Made by a program: the position numbers and the translations under genes. From Gudongella sp051744365 (GTDB taxonomy: Bacteria; Bacillota; Clostridia; Tissierellales; Tissierellaceae), in contig JBNJCX010000020.1 of the NCBI GenBank assembly GCA_051744365.1, forward strand, positions 1-32,538: a stretch of 32,538 nucleotides of DNA. Reading direction: 5' to 3'. Each line of letters begins with the position of its first letter. The stretch's first letter is position 1. This document shows, one piece after another, positions 8,241 to 16,146 of the stretch. A model generated the notes under the pieces. It saw only the letters and a list, made by a program, of their open reading frames with translations. It had not been told where the DNA came from and did no database searches.

Positions 8241-9090
8241 CTTTCCACATTTTTCCGGTCTCTGTTGCTGCAAGACCTGCCAGTGAGGTTTCCCTTAAGC
8301 TAACAGGCATTGCCAGACCAATATTGTACATAGCACTTATTACCTCATCCCAGGGGACCTTTGACTGGATGCCTGCAAGGGCCATTTCTGCCGCTATAAT
8401 AGCATTTGATGCACCGGCAGCATTTCTTTTTATACAGGGAACCTCGACAAGACCCGCCAATGGGTCACAGGTAAGGCCAAGCATATTTTTTAAGGCCATC
8501 GCCATGGCGTGTGCCGCCTGTGATGGAGTACCTCCAGACATTTCAACGGCAGCAGCTGCGGCCATTGCACTGGCTGAGCCGATTTCAGCCTGACATCCTC
8601 CGGCAGCCCCTGAAATAAAGGCGTTGTTTGCAATAACAAAGCCAAACGCCCCTGCTGTGAAAAGGTGCTTCATTGCCAGTTCATCATCCATGCCCAGTTT
8701 TTCCTTTACCGCCAGGATAACTGCGGGGAGAACGCCTGCAGAACCAGCGGTGGGGCTTGCACATATAAGGCCCATTGATGCATTTACCTCATTGACAGAG
8801 ATGGCATATGACATAGCCCTAAGAAGGACGGTATCCGTAAGGAATTCGCCCTTTTTTATATACTCGTCCATTTTCTTTGCATCTCCACCTGTCATACCGG
8901 AGTAGGAAGTGACGCCCTCCAGCCCTTTTTTTGCAGACTGCTTCATTACCTGGTATTGCTTATCCATACGGGAAAGGACCTCTTCTCGGTTCTTTTCCGT
9001 TATTTGTATTTCCTGCTGAATCATAATTTCATATAGCTTTTCATTTCGGTCCTCGGCAAGCTGGACCAGTTCTTTAACATTACTGAACAT
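8227..9090 (-). CDS. sdaAA: L-serine dehydratase, iron-sulfur type, alpha subunit
   Basis: 287-residue catalytic subunit of the oxygen-sensitive [4Fe-4S] serine dehydratase, which converts L-serine to pyruvate and ammonia. Family marks are ASPTAGSAGVLPAV, the FISGAAGGCQAEIGSASAM region and LTCDPLAGLVEVPCIKRN, which include the cluster cysteines. I start at 9090 because the minus strand has GAGGTG six bases before that ATG; the upstream ATG at 9120 would overlap sdaAB and lacks a ribosome site. It follows sdaAB by 13 bases and ends within the shared terminator. It could feed serine into pyruvate fermentation. Its link to the neighbouring acid-catabolism genes is only positional. Confidence 0.95.
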   Translation of the reverse strand: MFSNVKELVQLAEDRNEKLYEIMIQQEIQITEKNREEVLSRMDKQYQVMKQSAKKGLEGVTSYSGMTGGDAKKMDEYIKKGEFLTDTVLLRAMSYAISVNEVNASMGLICASPTAGSAGVLPAVILAVKEKLGMDDELAMKHLFTAGAFGFVIANNAFISGAAGGCQAEIGSASAMAAAAAVEMSGGTPSQAAHAMAMALKNMLGLTCDPLAGLVEVPCIKRNAAGASNAIIAAEMALAGIQSKVPWDEVISAMYNIGLAMPVSLRETSLAGLAATETGKMWKEKLL

Positions 9091-9103
9091 CTTATACACC
9101 TCT

Positions 9104-9766
9104 CTATCCGTTAAGGGCAATAATTCTTATTATATTTTCTCTTTCAGATATCAAATCAATAAGTTCCTGAGTAACAGGCTGGTCAGTCTCGATTGTCATA
9201 AGGGCTATATCTCCCTTTGCAATCCTAGAAACATCCATGCTGGCTACATTTACCCGATGCTCCGCAAGTATGGTGGCAGCAGCCGCAATGCAGCCATAGA
9301 CATCCCTGTGGAAAACAAGGATCGCAGGACTTTCTCCTGACAGCTTCAACGGGAATCCATTTAGCTCAGTAATCCTCACCACCCCGCCTCCAATCGATAT
9401 AGCCGATAGATCAAGCTTTTCATCACCTTTGGTCATTGTTATTTTCAAGGTGTTTGGATGCTCCGGAATAGCTTCCTCCTTGACGAAGGTAACATCAATT
9501 CCCATGTCCCTGGCATGTTTTAGTGAATCAGGAATCCTGGGGTCATCGGTTTCGTAGTTAAGAATCCCTCCGATTACAGCAACATCTGATGCATGGCCTT
9601 TGTAGGTCTCAGCAAAGGATCCGTAAAGCCTGACAAGAATCTTTTCAGGCTGGGAATCAAAGAGCCTTCTTGCAATCTGACCAATCCTTACAGGTCCTGC
9701 AGTATGGGAGCTTGAGGGTCCCACCATTACAGGGCCGATAATATCAAATACGCTTCTATATTTCAT
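9104..9766 (-). CDS. sdaAB: L-serine dehydratase, iron-sulfur type, beta subunit
   Basis: 220-residue beta subunit. The N-terminus (SVFDIIGPVMVGPSSSHTAG) is the family signature, and the last 75 or so residues form an ACT domain (GDIALMTIETDQPVTQELID) that in relatives may bind serine. I start at 9766 because GGAG lies seven bases upstream of that ATG on the minus strand and the protein then begins MKYRSVFD as in relatives; an in-frame ATG at 9796 is less likely. It is first of the two-gene sda operon and divergent from the aldehyde oxidoreductase operon. Together with sdaAA it forms the active dehydratase. Confidence 0.95.
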   Translation of the reverse strand: MKYRSVFDIIGPVMVGPSSSHTAGPVRIGQIARRLFDSQPEKILVRLYGSFAETYKGHASDVAVIGGILNYETDDPRIPDSLKHARDMGIDVTFVKEEAIPEHPNTLKITMTKGDEKLDLSAISIGGGVVRITELNGFPLKLSGESPAILVFHRDVYGCIAAAATILAEHRVNVASMDVSRIAKGDIALMTIETDQPVTQELIDLISERENIIRIIALNG

Positions 9767-9812
9767 AGTCTCACTCCTCACCAATATGTATTGCATTGAC
9801 TGTTCTATATGT

Positions 9813-9821
9813 ATTATATCA
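9813..9821 (-). promoter_or_regulatory. Extended -10 promoter for sdaAB-sdaAA
   Basis: Read on the minus strand, TGATATAAT is an extended -10 element. The -35 match at 17 bases is weak (TGTAAA). Its distance gives a leader of about 40 bases before ATG 9766. Confidence 0.5.
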
Positions 9822-9882
9822 ATATTTTCGTTACTTTTACATTATTTTAAATAGTTTATATTTGTAAATCGTTAATTTGTTA

Positions 9883-9932
9883 TTGACAGCGAGATATTAA
9901 AATGGTAACTTTATGTTATAGATGGTAAGCCA
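9883..9932 (+). promoter_or_regulatory. Promoter and possible operator of the aldehyde oxidoreductase operon
   Basis: A consensus TTGACA (9883-9888) is followed after 17 bases by a poor -10 (TAACTT, 9906-9911). ATGGTAA occurs twice, at 9902-9908 and 9922-9928, exactly 20 bases apart and so on the same helix face. The second copy forms part of TGGTAAGCCA (9923-9932), a TGG-N4-CCA dyad resembling sites of FadR-type GntR regulators, one of which is encoded at 16147. Regulation is inference. Confidence 0.4.
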
Positions 9933-9992
9933 ACTAGTGGTCTGGTCACAAGGCCATCAGGTTAACAATTTTCAACTTAAGGAGGATTGTGT

Positions 9993-11690
9993 ATGGAAGT
10001 ACTAAGAATTAATTTATCAAAAAATAATATCAAGCAAGAAAATCCGCCGAAAGATTGGCAAAACTTAGGTGGTCGAGCATTAATCAGTAAAATTATGGTT
10101 GATGAAGTGAATCCTACCTGCAACCCATTAGGAGAAGACAATAAATTAATTATTGCCCCTGGAATTTTAGCGGGGACAACTGTTTCTTGTGTTAATAGAA
10201 TTTCAATTGGGTCAAAAAGTCCTTTGACAGGAACAATTAAAGAGAGTAATGCAGGTGGAACAACAGCATTCAAGCTAGCAAGATTAGGAATAAAGACAAT
10301 TATAATAGAAGGCAAATCAGACAAGCCTAAAATACTTTACATATCAAAAGACAAAATTGAAATAATTTCCGCTAAAGAAATATGGGGTATGGGAGTATAT
10401 GGTTCAGCAGAAAAATTGAAAGAAAAATACAATAAAAAAATTGGATTGGTTTTGATTGGACCAGCAGGAGAGAGACAATATAGATCAGCTGGGATTGCTA
10501 ACAACGATAACGACGGTTCTCCTTCAAGATACTCAGGGAGAGGTGGATTGGGTGCTGTCATGGGGTCTAAAAATATAAAAGCAATAATAATAGATGATGG
10601 GAATACCGATGAGGTACCAATACACGATGAAGTTAAATTTAAAGATTCCAAGAAAACGATTACAGATATGATACTGGGCAATGATGCTATTAAAAATTCT
10701 TACACGATGTATGGTACATCAAATCTAGTAAAACTAACCAATAGTATAGGTGCTTTGCCAACTATGAATTTTAGCAAAGGAAGCTTTGAAGGTTCTGAAA
10801 ATATTAACGGCCAAAAAATTCATGACCTGATCGTAGAAAGAGGTGGTGAAGGCAACACAAGCCATGGGTGCATGCCAGGGTGTTTAATAAGATGCTCGAA
10901 TGTATTTCCAGATAAAGATGGTAAGACTATTGTTTCACCGATTGAATATGAAACAATAGGATTGTTGGGACCAAACTTGGCAATTGGAAATATTGATACT
11001 ATAGCAAAATTGAACTATATGTGCAATGATTTGGGACTTGACACAATAGAAATGGGCGGAGCAATTGGGGTTGCTATGGAAGCGGGAGTCATTAACTTTG
11101 GTGATGAAGCAGGAGCACTAAATATTCTTGAAGAAATTAGAAAAGATACTTACTTAGGTAAAATCATAGCTTCTGGTGCATCGTCAACAGGTAAGGTTTT
11201 GGGTATCACCAGAGTTCCGACTGTAAAAGATCAAACTATGGCAGCTTATGATCCTAGGGCGATAAAAGGACTAGGGGTCACATATGCAACATCTACACAG
11301 GGTGCTGACCATACTGCCGGTCAAACCATTAGAGCAAATGTTGACCACAGAAAACCAGAAGGTCAAGTTGAAGCTTCAAAGGGAGCGCAAATAACTAATA
11401 CTTTACATGATTGTCTTGGAACATGCTTCTTTTTAGGTGGAGGAATTGGTGGAGATTTAAATCTTTTAGGTGAACTATATTTGTCCATGTCTGGAGTAAA
11501 ACTATCTTTGGATGAGTTGATGAAAATATCCAAAGATACTTTAAAAAGGGAAAGAAAGTTTAACACTGATGCAGGATTCAGCTCAGCTGATGATATGCTT
11601 CCAGAATTTTTCTATAAGGAAGAAAATCCTGATTCAGGAACAGTGTTTGATGTGGATAAAAATGAAATGGATAAATTATTTGATTTTTAA
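9993..11690 (+). CDS. aor: Tungsten-containing aldehyde:ferredoxin oxidoreductase family protein
   Basis: 565 residues, close to the 600 or so of the archaeal enzymes. The family oxidises aldehydes to acids with a tungsten bis-pterin cofactor and reduces ferredoxin. Visible parts are the N-terminal domain (NLGGRAL, APGILAGTT), the cofactor-binding GRGGLGAVMGSKN segment (183-194), the Fe-S cysteines 293, 297 and 301 (HGCMPGCLIRCSN), and the distal Cys474 or Cys478 in HDCLGTC. The first three cysteines are spaced C-x3-C-x3-C, whereas the Pyrococcus enzyme has C-x2-C-x3-C. Start ATG 9993 has AAGGAGG seven bases upstream. A MoaD/ThiS-like gene overlaps its stop, and the probable maturase is at 3579. 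Substrate unknown; an aldehyde formed in this pathway is likely. Confidence 0.9.
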   Translation: MEVLRINLSKNNIKQENPPKDWQNLGGRALISKIMVDEVNPTCNPLGEDNKLIIAPGILAGTTVSCVNRISIGSKSPLTGTIKESNAGGTTAFKLARLGIKTIIIEGKSDKPKILYISKDKIEIISAKEIWGMGVYGSAEKLKEKYNKKIGLVLIGPAGERQYRSAGIANNDNDGSPSRYSGRGGLGAVMGSKNIKAIIIDDGNTDEVPIHDEVKFKDSKKTITDMILGNDAIKNSYTMYGTSNLVKLTNSIGALPTMNFSKGSFEGSENINGQKIHDLIVERGGEGNTSHGCMPGCLIRCSNVFPDKDGKTIVSPIEYETIGLLGPNLAIGNIDTIAKLNYMCNDLGLDTIEMGGAIGVAMEAGVINFGDEAGALNILEEIRKDTYLGKIIASGASSTGKVLGITRVPTVKDQTMAAYDPRAIKGLGVTYATSTQGADHTAGQTIRANVDHRKPEGQVEASKGAQITNTLHDCLGTCFFLGGGIGGDLNLLGELYLSMSGVKLSLDELMKISKDTLKRERKFNTDAGFSSADDMLPEFFYKEENPDSGTVFDVDKNEMDKLFDF

Positions 11691-11935
11691 TGCGAAAAAG
11701 CAAGGTGAAAAATTTGATTTCAGTAAAAGTAGTAAAAATGAATGATGTTAATCCAAAAGAATACAATATTCAAGTTGTAGAGGGAACTACAGTAAATGAC
11801 TTATTGATAGATTTGGATATATATAGGAATCCGGGAGACTATTTTTCCATAATAGATGGAGTGATTAAACAACCACATTACATATTAGAAGAAGGTGATA
11901 AAATAGAGATATTTCCTGCAATGTGTGGTGGTTAA
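11690..11935 (+). CDS. MoaD/ThiS-like small sulfur-carrier protein
   Basis: 81-residue ubiquitin-fold protein ending in Gly-Gly (MCGG), the tail that is thiocarboxylated in MoaD and ThiS. Other family signs are the VVEGTTVNDLLIDLDI segment, VIDG-like IIDGVI, and LEEGDKIEIFPAMCGG. It overlaps the stop codon of the aldehyde oxidoreductase by one base, so it probably supplies sulfur for the tungstopterin dithiolene of that enzyme. The start is uncertain: ATG 11690 is translationally coupled, but TTG 11714 has AAGGTG six bases upstream and would give a 73-residue protein. Confidence 0.85.
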   Translation: MRKSKVKNLISVKVVKMNDVNPKEYNIQVVEGTTVNDLLIDLDIYRNPGDYFSIIDGVIKQPHYILEEGDKIEIFPAMCGG

Positions 11936-11995
11936 GTCTATACGGGAGGTGAAAGCTTATTAGATAATTAGGGAGAATAATGCAGTAGAAGTGTT

Positions 11996-12017
11996 GTACT
12001 AGTTCTATAAATAGTAC
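11996..12017. repeat. Inverted repeat before the second TAXI receptor
   Basis: GTACTA (11996-12001) and TAGTAC (12012-12017) are inverted copies ten bases apart in the 115-base gap before the receptor. It may be an operator or processing site; I see no clear promoter here. Confidence 0.3.
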
Positions 12018-12050
12018 ATATGAGACTGTCAAAAAAAGGGAGGTCGTAAA

Positions 12051-13103
12051 ATGTTAATCAAGAAAGTAAGGATTATCGCCCTTATGTTAGTGTTAGTAAT
12101 GACTTTGGGAGTGATATCAGGCTGTACACAACAAGCACCAGCTGAAGAGCCAGAGGAGCCGGTAACAGAGGCGCCAGAAACAGAAGAACCAGAAGAACCA
12201 GAGGAACCAGCTGAAGCAGATAGGGAAATCTTCCAGGTGGCATTCGGTGGAAGTGCTCCAGGCGGAGTTTACTATTACATGATAGGCGTTATGGCTAATT
12301 TACTATCTGAGAAACTTCCTTATGTAAACGTAACAAATGTTTCAACAGGAGCTTCTGTTGCAAACGCGATAGGAGTCGCCAAAGGCGAACTTCACATGGG
12401 TCTCACTTATGGTTCATTAGTTTATGAAATATGGAATGGGATAGATACTTTCAAGGATCAACCAGATATCGGCGAGAATGTTAGAGGTGTAGCAAAAGCA
12501 TATGCAAGTCCACACTACTTTGTGACACTACAGGGTTCAGGAATTGAATCCGCTTCAGATCTTGCAGGTAAGAAAGTATCAGTTGGGCCTCCAGGATCAG
12601 GTGCTCAATACAACTCAGATTTAATACTAAATGCACTAGGTATTGATGTAGAAAGAGAATATTTAGCTTTTGCTGATGCTGCTTATGCAATAAAAGAAGG
12701 TAGAATTGATGCTTTTGGTCAAAGTGGAGCACCTTCAGGGGCAATCACAGAATTAGCAGAAACAGAAGATATAGTGATAATTCCATTTACTGATGAGGAA
12801 ATGGATACATTAGAGGCAGCTAGCGAATTCTATTACAGAAACAATCTATCTAAAGAAGTTTATAAGGGCATGACAGAGGACGTTCAGATGCCATTCTTTA
12901 GTGTATATTGGATAGTTCACAAAGACGTTCCAGATGAAGTAGTTTATGATATGGTAAAAGAATCATTCCAACCTGATACCATGGCAGAATTAGCTGAAGG
13001 ATATGTGTTGTGGGAAGAACTACAAGAAGATAGCGAAAAATTTGAAGCACTTGGTCCAGAGATACATCCAGGAGCAAAGAAATTCTTTGATGAAGCCAAT
13101 TAA
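12051..13103 (+). CDS. TAXI-family TRAP solute-binding lipoprotein, copy 2
   Basis: 350 residues. The signal peptide ends in the lipobox VISGC with the lipidated cysteine at residue 25, followed by an acidic Pro/Glu-rich linker (about residues 29-56) that would hold the receptor away from the membrane. The mature domain begins FQVAFGGSAPGGVYYYMIGVMANLL and carries VSTGASVANAIGVAKGE and GPPGSGAQYNSD, as in TAXI receptors. It is clearly different from the copy at 7238, so the two systems probably take up different, perhaps related, acids. It is followed after 132 bases, including a strong hairpin, by its fused permease. GGGAGGT precedes the ATG. Confidence 0.92.
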   Translation: MLIKKVRIIALMLVLVMTLGVISGCTQQAPAEEPEEPVTEAPETEEPEEPEEPAEADREIFQVAFGGSAPGGVYYYMIGVMANLLSEKLPYVNVTNVSTGASVANAIGVAKGELHMGLTYGSLVYEIWNGIDTFKDQPDIGENVRGVAKAYASPHYFVTLQGSGIESASDLAGKKVSVGPPGSGAQYNSDLILNALGIDVEREYLAFADAAYAIKEGRIDAFGQSGAPSGAITELAETEDIVIIPFTDEEMDTLEAASEFYYRNNLSKEVYKGMTEDVQMPFFSVYWIVHKDVPDEVVYDMVKESFQPDTMAELAEGYVLWEELQEDSEKFEALGPEIHPGAKKFFDEAN

Positions 13104-13127
13104 TTTTTAAGAACTGAGGAGTGAAAT

Positions 13128-13164
13128 TCGCGGGTAACATCTGTTAGCAATTAGTTACCCGCGA
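13128..13164 (+). other. Intercistronic hairpin between TAXI receptor and permease
   Basis: TCGCGGGTAAC (13128-13138) and GTTACCCGCGA (13154-13164) form a perfect 11-bp stem with a 15-base loop. No T-run follows. Such a hairpin could protect the upstream receptor message or partly terminate, so that more receptor than permease is made. Confidence 0.6.
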
Positions 13165-13235
13165 GTATATTTGACTGTTATTATATAACATTAAGGAAGT
13201 ATTTATCGCTATTCAACTAGGGGGACAAAATAACT

Positions 13236-15104
13236 ATGAAGACTAGAAAACTTGAAGGTGTAGGGAAGTTCATATTTAGATATGGCGCTATAGCTTTTTC
13301 TTCAATATTTCTTCTATCTGCTGGACTTGGTATTCTTGATACAGTAACAAGCAGGGGTTTTTACATACTGTTCAATGTAACTCTAAGTTTTATGATTTAT
13401 CCAATAGTTAGAGGTAAAGGTACGCAAAAAAGAATACCTTGGTATGACATAATATTAATATTATTGGCAATAGCTTCTTTTGGATATTGGATGCTGGAAT
13501 ATACAAATTATGTTAGTAGAGTTACTATGCCGAATCAATATGACTTCTGGTTTGGTGTAATAGGAATAATTTTATTGTTTGAGATTGCTAGAAGAGTATT
13601 GGGAAATACATTACTTGTAGTGGCTGGTATATTTTTATTGCAGCTATATTTTGGTCCCAGAATGCCTGGAATATTAGCACATCCTGGATTTAGTCCTGGA
13701 AGAATTGTTGAATTCATGTACAGCTCAATGGAAGGTGTATTTGGAATAATAACAAATACATTCGCCACTTACGTATTGCCATTTATTATACTGGGAGCTT
13801 TTTTTGAAAAATCAGGTGCAGGGAATTTTTTCATAAGACTTGCACTATCATTGACAAAAGGATGGGCAGGTGGCCCTGCAAAAGTTGCAGTTATAGCCAG
13901 TGGAATATTTGGATCCATTAGTGGTAGTTCAGTAGCAAATGTTGTATCAACTGGTGCATTTACAATACCAATGATGAAAAGAGTTGGATTTAAAGCGGAA
14001 GAAGCCGGTGCAATAGAAGCTGCAGCATCTACAGGGGGTCAATTTTTACCTCCAGTAATGGGTGCAGGAGCATTTTTGTTAGCTACTTTGACTGAAACAC
14101 CATATGTAACAATAATTACTATGAATGTAATTCCTGCATTGCTATATTTCTACTGGGTAGGGACAGCAGTTCATTACCGAGCTAAAAAGATGAATATAGG
14201 GAACTTGCCAGATGAAGAAATTCCTGACTTTAAAGAGACATTTAAAGAAGGTTGGTTTTTCGTAGTTCCCCTAATTTTAATATTTGTTATGTTATTCCAA
14301 GGGTTTTCACCTAATCTTGCAGCTTTCTATGCAGTTATTTCGGTAATTGTTCTAAGCTGGTTTACAAAGGATTACAAAATGGGTTTCAAAGCTATTCTGG
14401 ATGGACTTGAATTAGGAGGCAGGAACAACTTATCTGTGGGTTCATCAATAGGTATGTTGGGAATTGTAATGGGTGGAATTGTACTAGCAGGCTTGGGAGC
14501 AAAATTTGGAGCTCTGATAATTTCATTATCATTTGGTTACTTGTTTTTAGCGATTGCCTTAACAGCCGTGGTTGGTGTTTTTGTTGGCATGGGAGCAACA
14601 CAAACTGCAACCTATATTATTATAGCAATGATTGTTGTCCCCGGACTGATGAGTTTAGGTGTTGATAAAGTCGTTGCACATATAATTGCATTTTGGTTTT
14701 CTGCAATATCGAATGTTACACCCCCGGTATGTGTGTCTGCTTTTGCTGCGGCATCAATAGCGGAAGCTGATCCTATGAAAACAGGTATTACTGGTGTGAA
14801 ATATTCTTTCTTGTTGTTTATATTGCCATTTACTTTTCATTATTTCCCTGGCATATTGATGCTGACAACAGCTCTGGATACTACATATCTTGTAGTTTCA
14901 ATGTTAATAGCAATTCCGGCTATGGCAGCTGGTATACAAGGTTATTTTCAAAATCATCTGAACTTATTCCAAAGAATATTGATATTTGCAGCGGGCATAT
15001 CGCTGTTCTTCCCGGGTTACCAAACTGACATATTCGGATTCGGTGTAATTATTGGGATGTTTTTATACCAGAAAAAAAAGAAAAAAGAGTTATCAGCTGT
15101 GTAA
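13236..15104 (+). CDS. TRAP transporter fused permease (TAXI type), copy 2
   Basis: 622 residues, a fused DctQ-DctM permease with many membrane segments. Conserved DctM regions include GGPAKVAVIASGIFGSISGSS, VANVVSTGAFTIPMMKR, AAASTGGQFLPPVMGAG and SNVTPPVCVSAFAAASIAEAD. It is some 46 residues shorter than copy 1, mainly because copy 1 has a longer N-terminal cytoplasmic stretch. With the receptor at 12051 it forms a complete TAXI importer inside the catabolic block, so its substrate is likely the growth substrate for the downstream enzymes. ATG 13236 is preceded by a GGGGG-rich ribosome site. Confidence 0.92.
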   Translation: MKTRKLEGVGKFIFRYGAIAFSSIFLLSAGLGILDTVTSRGFYILFNVTLSFMIYPIVRGKGTQKRIPWYDIILILLAIASFGYWMLEYTNYVSRVTMPNQYDFWFGVIGIILLFEIARRVLGNTLLVVAGIFLLQLYFGPRMPGILAHPGFSPGRIVEFMYSSMEGVFGIITNTFATYVLPFIILGAFFEKSGAGNFFIRLALSLTKGWAGGPAKVAVIASGIFGSISGSSVANVVSTGAFTIPMMKRVGFKAEEAGAIEAAASTGGQFLPPVMGAGAFLLATLTETPYVTIITMNVIPALLYFYWVGTAVHYRAKKMNIGNLPDEEIPDFKETFKEGWFFVVPLILIFVMLFQGFSPNLAAFYAVISVIVLSWFTKDYKMGFKAILDGLELGGRNNLSVGSSIGMLGIVMGGIVLAGLGAKFGALIISLSFGYLFLAIALTAVVGVFVGMGATQTATYIIIAMIVVPGLMSLGVDKVVAHIIAFWFSAISNVTPPVCVSAFAAASIAEADPMKTGITGVKYSFLLFILPFTFHYFPGILMLTTALDTTYLVVSMLIAIPAMAAGIQGYFQNHLNLFQRILIFAAGISLFFPGYQTDIFGFGVIIGMFLYQKKKKKELSAV

Positions 15105-15155
15105 AGCAAAGATATGATTTGCAATTTATAAAATTTTTAGAGAGGAGATTAGAAT

Positions 15156-16046
15156 ATGAAAAAGATTGGATTTATTGGTCTAGGTATAATGGGATTCCCA
15201 ATGGCTTCTCATCTGTTAGAAGCTGGGTATGATCTTACTGTATATAATAGAAGTGTTGAAAAATCAATTAAGTTACAAGAAAAGGGCGCAAATGTTGCAA
15301 CTTCTCCTGCACAGGTAGCAAGTGAAAGTGAAGTTGTATTTACAATGTTGGCTAACAGTGACGTTGTAGATGAGGTAATATTTGGAGAAAATGGTATAGT
15401 TGAAGGTGCTGCTAAGGGATTGATTGTTGTTAATTGTAGCACTGTTTCGCCAGAATCAAATATAAAGCTTCATAATAAGCTCAAAGAGGTAGAAATAATT
15501 TTCCTGGACGTTCCAGTAACTGGAAGTGGAGTCCAGGCTAATGCTGGCACATTAACATTTATGTGTGGAGGTAGTTATGAGGTATACGAAAAATGCATCC
15601 CATTATTTGAATCAATGGGGAAAAAACATTTTCACATGGGGGACATAGGAGCTGGATCGTATACAAAACTTGCTAATAATACTATGCTTGCAATCAACAT
15701 GATGTCATTGGCAGAGGCAATAGTCATGGTTGCAAAGTGTGGAATTGATCCCGAGACTTTTGTAGAAGTTGTTAGTGGTGGAGGTTCAAAGAGTGCCATG
15801 GCAGAAGCTAAGACACCTAAAATTGTAAGCAGAGATTTTTCTCCAAATTTCAAAACCTCTTTGATGCTGAAAGATGTCAATTTAGCTTTAGATTTAGCAA
15901 AAGATATGCATGTTGTTACACCTATTCTGGCTTTGTCTAAAGAAATACTCAACATAGGAGTTTCTATGGGAGTAGGGGAAGAAGATCTTTGCGCAATAGT
16001 CAAATGTTATGAGAGTTGGGGTTCAACAAGAGTTGGATCAGATTAA
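15156..16046 (+). CDS. Beta-hydroxyacid dehydrogenase (HIBADH family)
   Basis: 296-residue NAD(P)-dependent dehydrogenase of the 3-hydroxyisobutyrate / tartronate semialdehyde reductase family. Visible features are the dinucleotide-binding GLGIMG (8-13), NRS at the end of the second strand (which tends to favour NADP), STVSP (95-99), the substrate loop DVPVTGSG (118-125) and catalytic Lys171 in GSYTKLANN. The loop has Thr where relatives usually have Ser (PVSGG). Family members oxidise 3-hydroxyisobutyrate, glycerate-type acids, threonate or 2-(hydroxymethyl)glutarate, so the substrate is open. It is 51 bases after the TRAP permease and upstream of the regulator. A role in oxidising the imported acid or reducing a semialdehyde is my inference. 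Confidence 0.9.
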   Translation: MKKIGFIGLGIMGFPMASHLLEAGYDLTVYNRSVEKSIKLQEKGANVATSPAQVASESEVVFTMLANSDVVDEVIFGENGIVEGAAKGLIVVNCSTVSPESNIKLHNKLKEVEIIFLDVPVTGSGVQANAGTLTFMCGGSYEVYEKCIPLFESMGKKHFHMGDIGAGSYTKLANNTMLAINMMSLAEAIVMVAKCGIDPETFVEVVSGGGSKSAMAEAKTPKIVSRDFSPNFKTSLMLKDVNLALDLAKDMHVVTPILALSKEILNIGVSMGVGEEDLCAIVKCYESWGSTRVGSD

Positions 16047-16146
16047 TTAAGTTGAAGGATTATGCTTCTAAAATAGGTCGCTTCATATAGTGTATATCTG
16101 ATAGCATTACAGGAGCTAGACTTTGAAAATGGTCAAGAGGTGCAAA

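Noticed and set aside
8324..8905. Plus-strand reading frames of 89 and 93 codons
   Set aside because: They are shadows of sdaAA on the other strand, which is a clear family match.
12481..12744. Minus-strand Leu/His/Gln-rich frame
   Set aside because: Its odd composition is what antisense reading of the TAXI receptor gene gives; no start signals.
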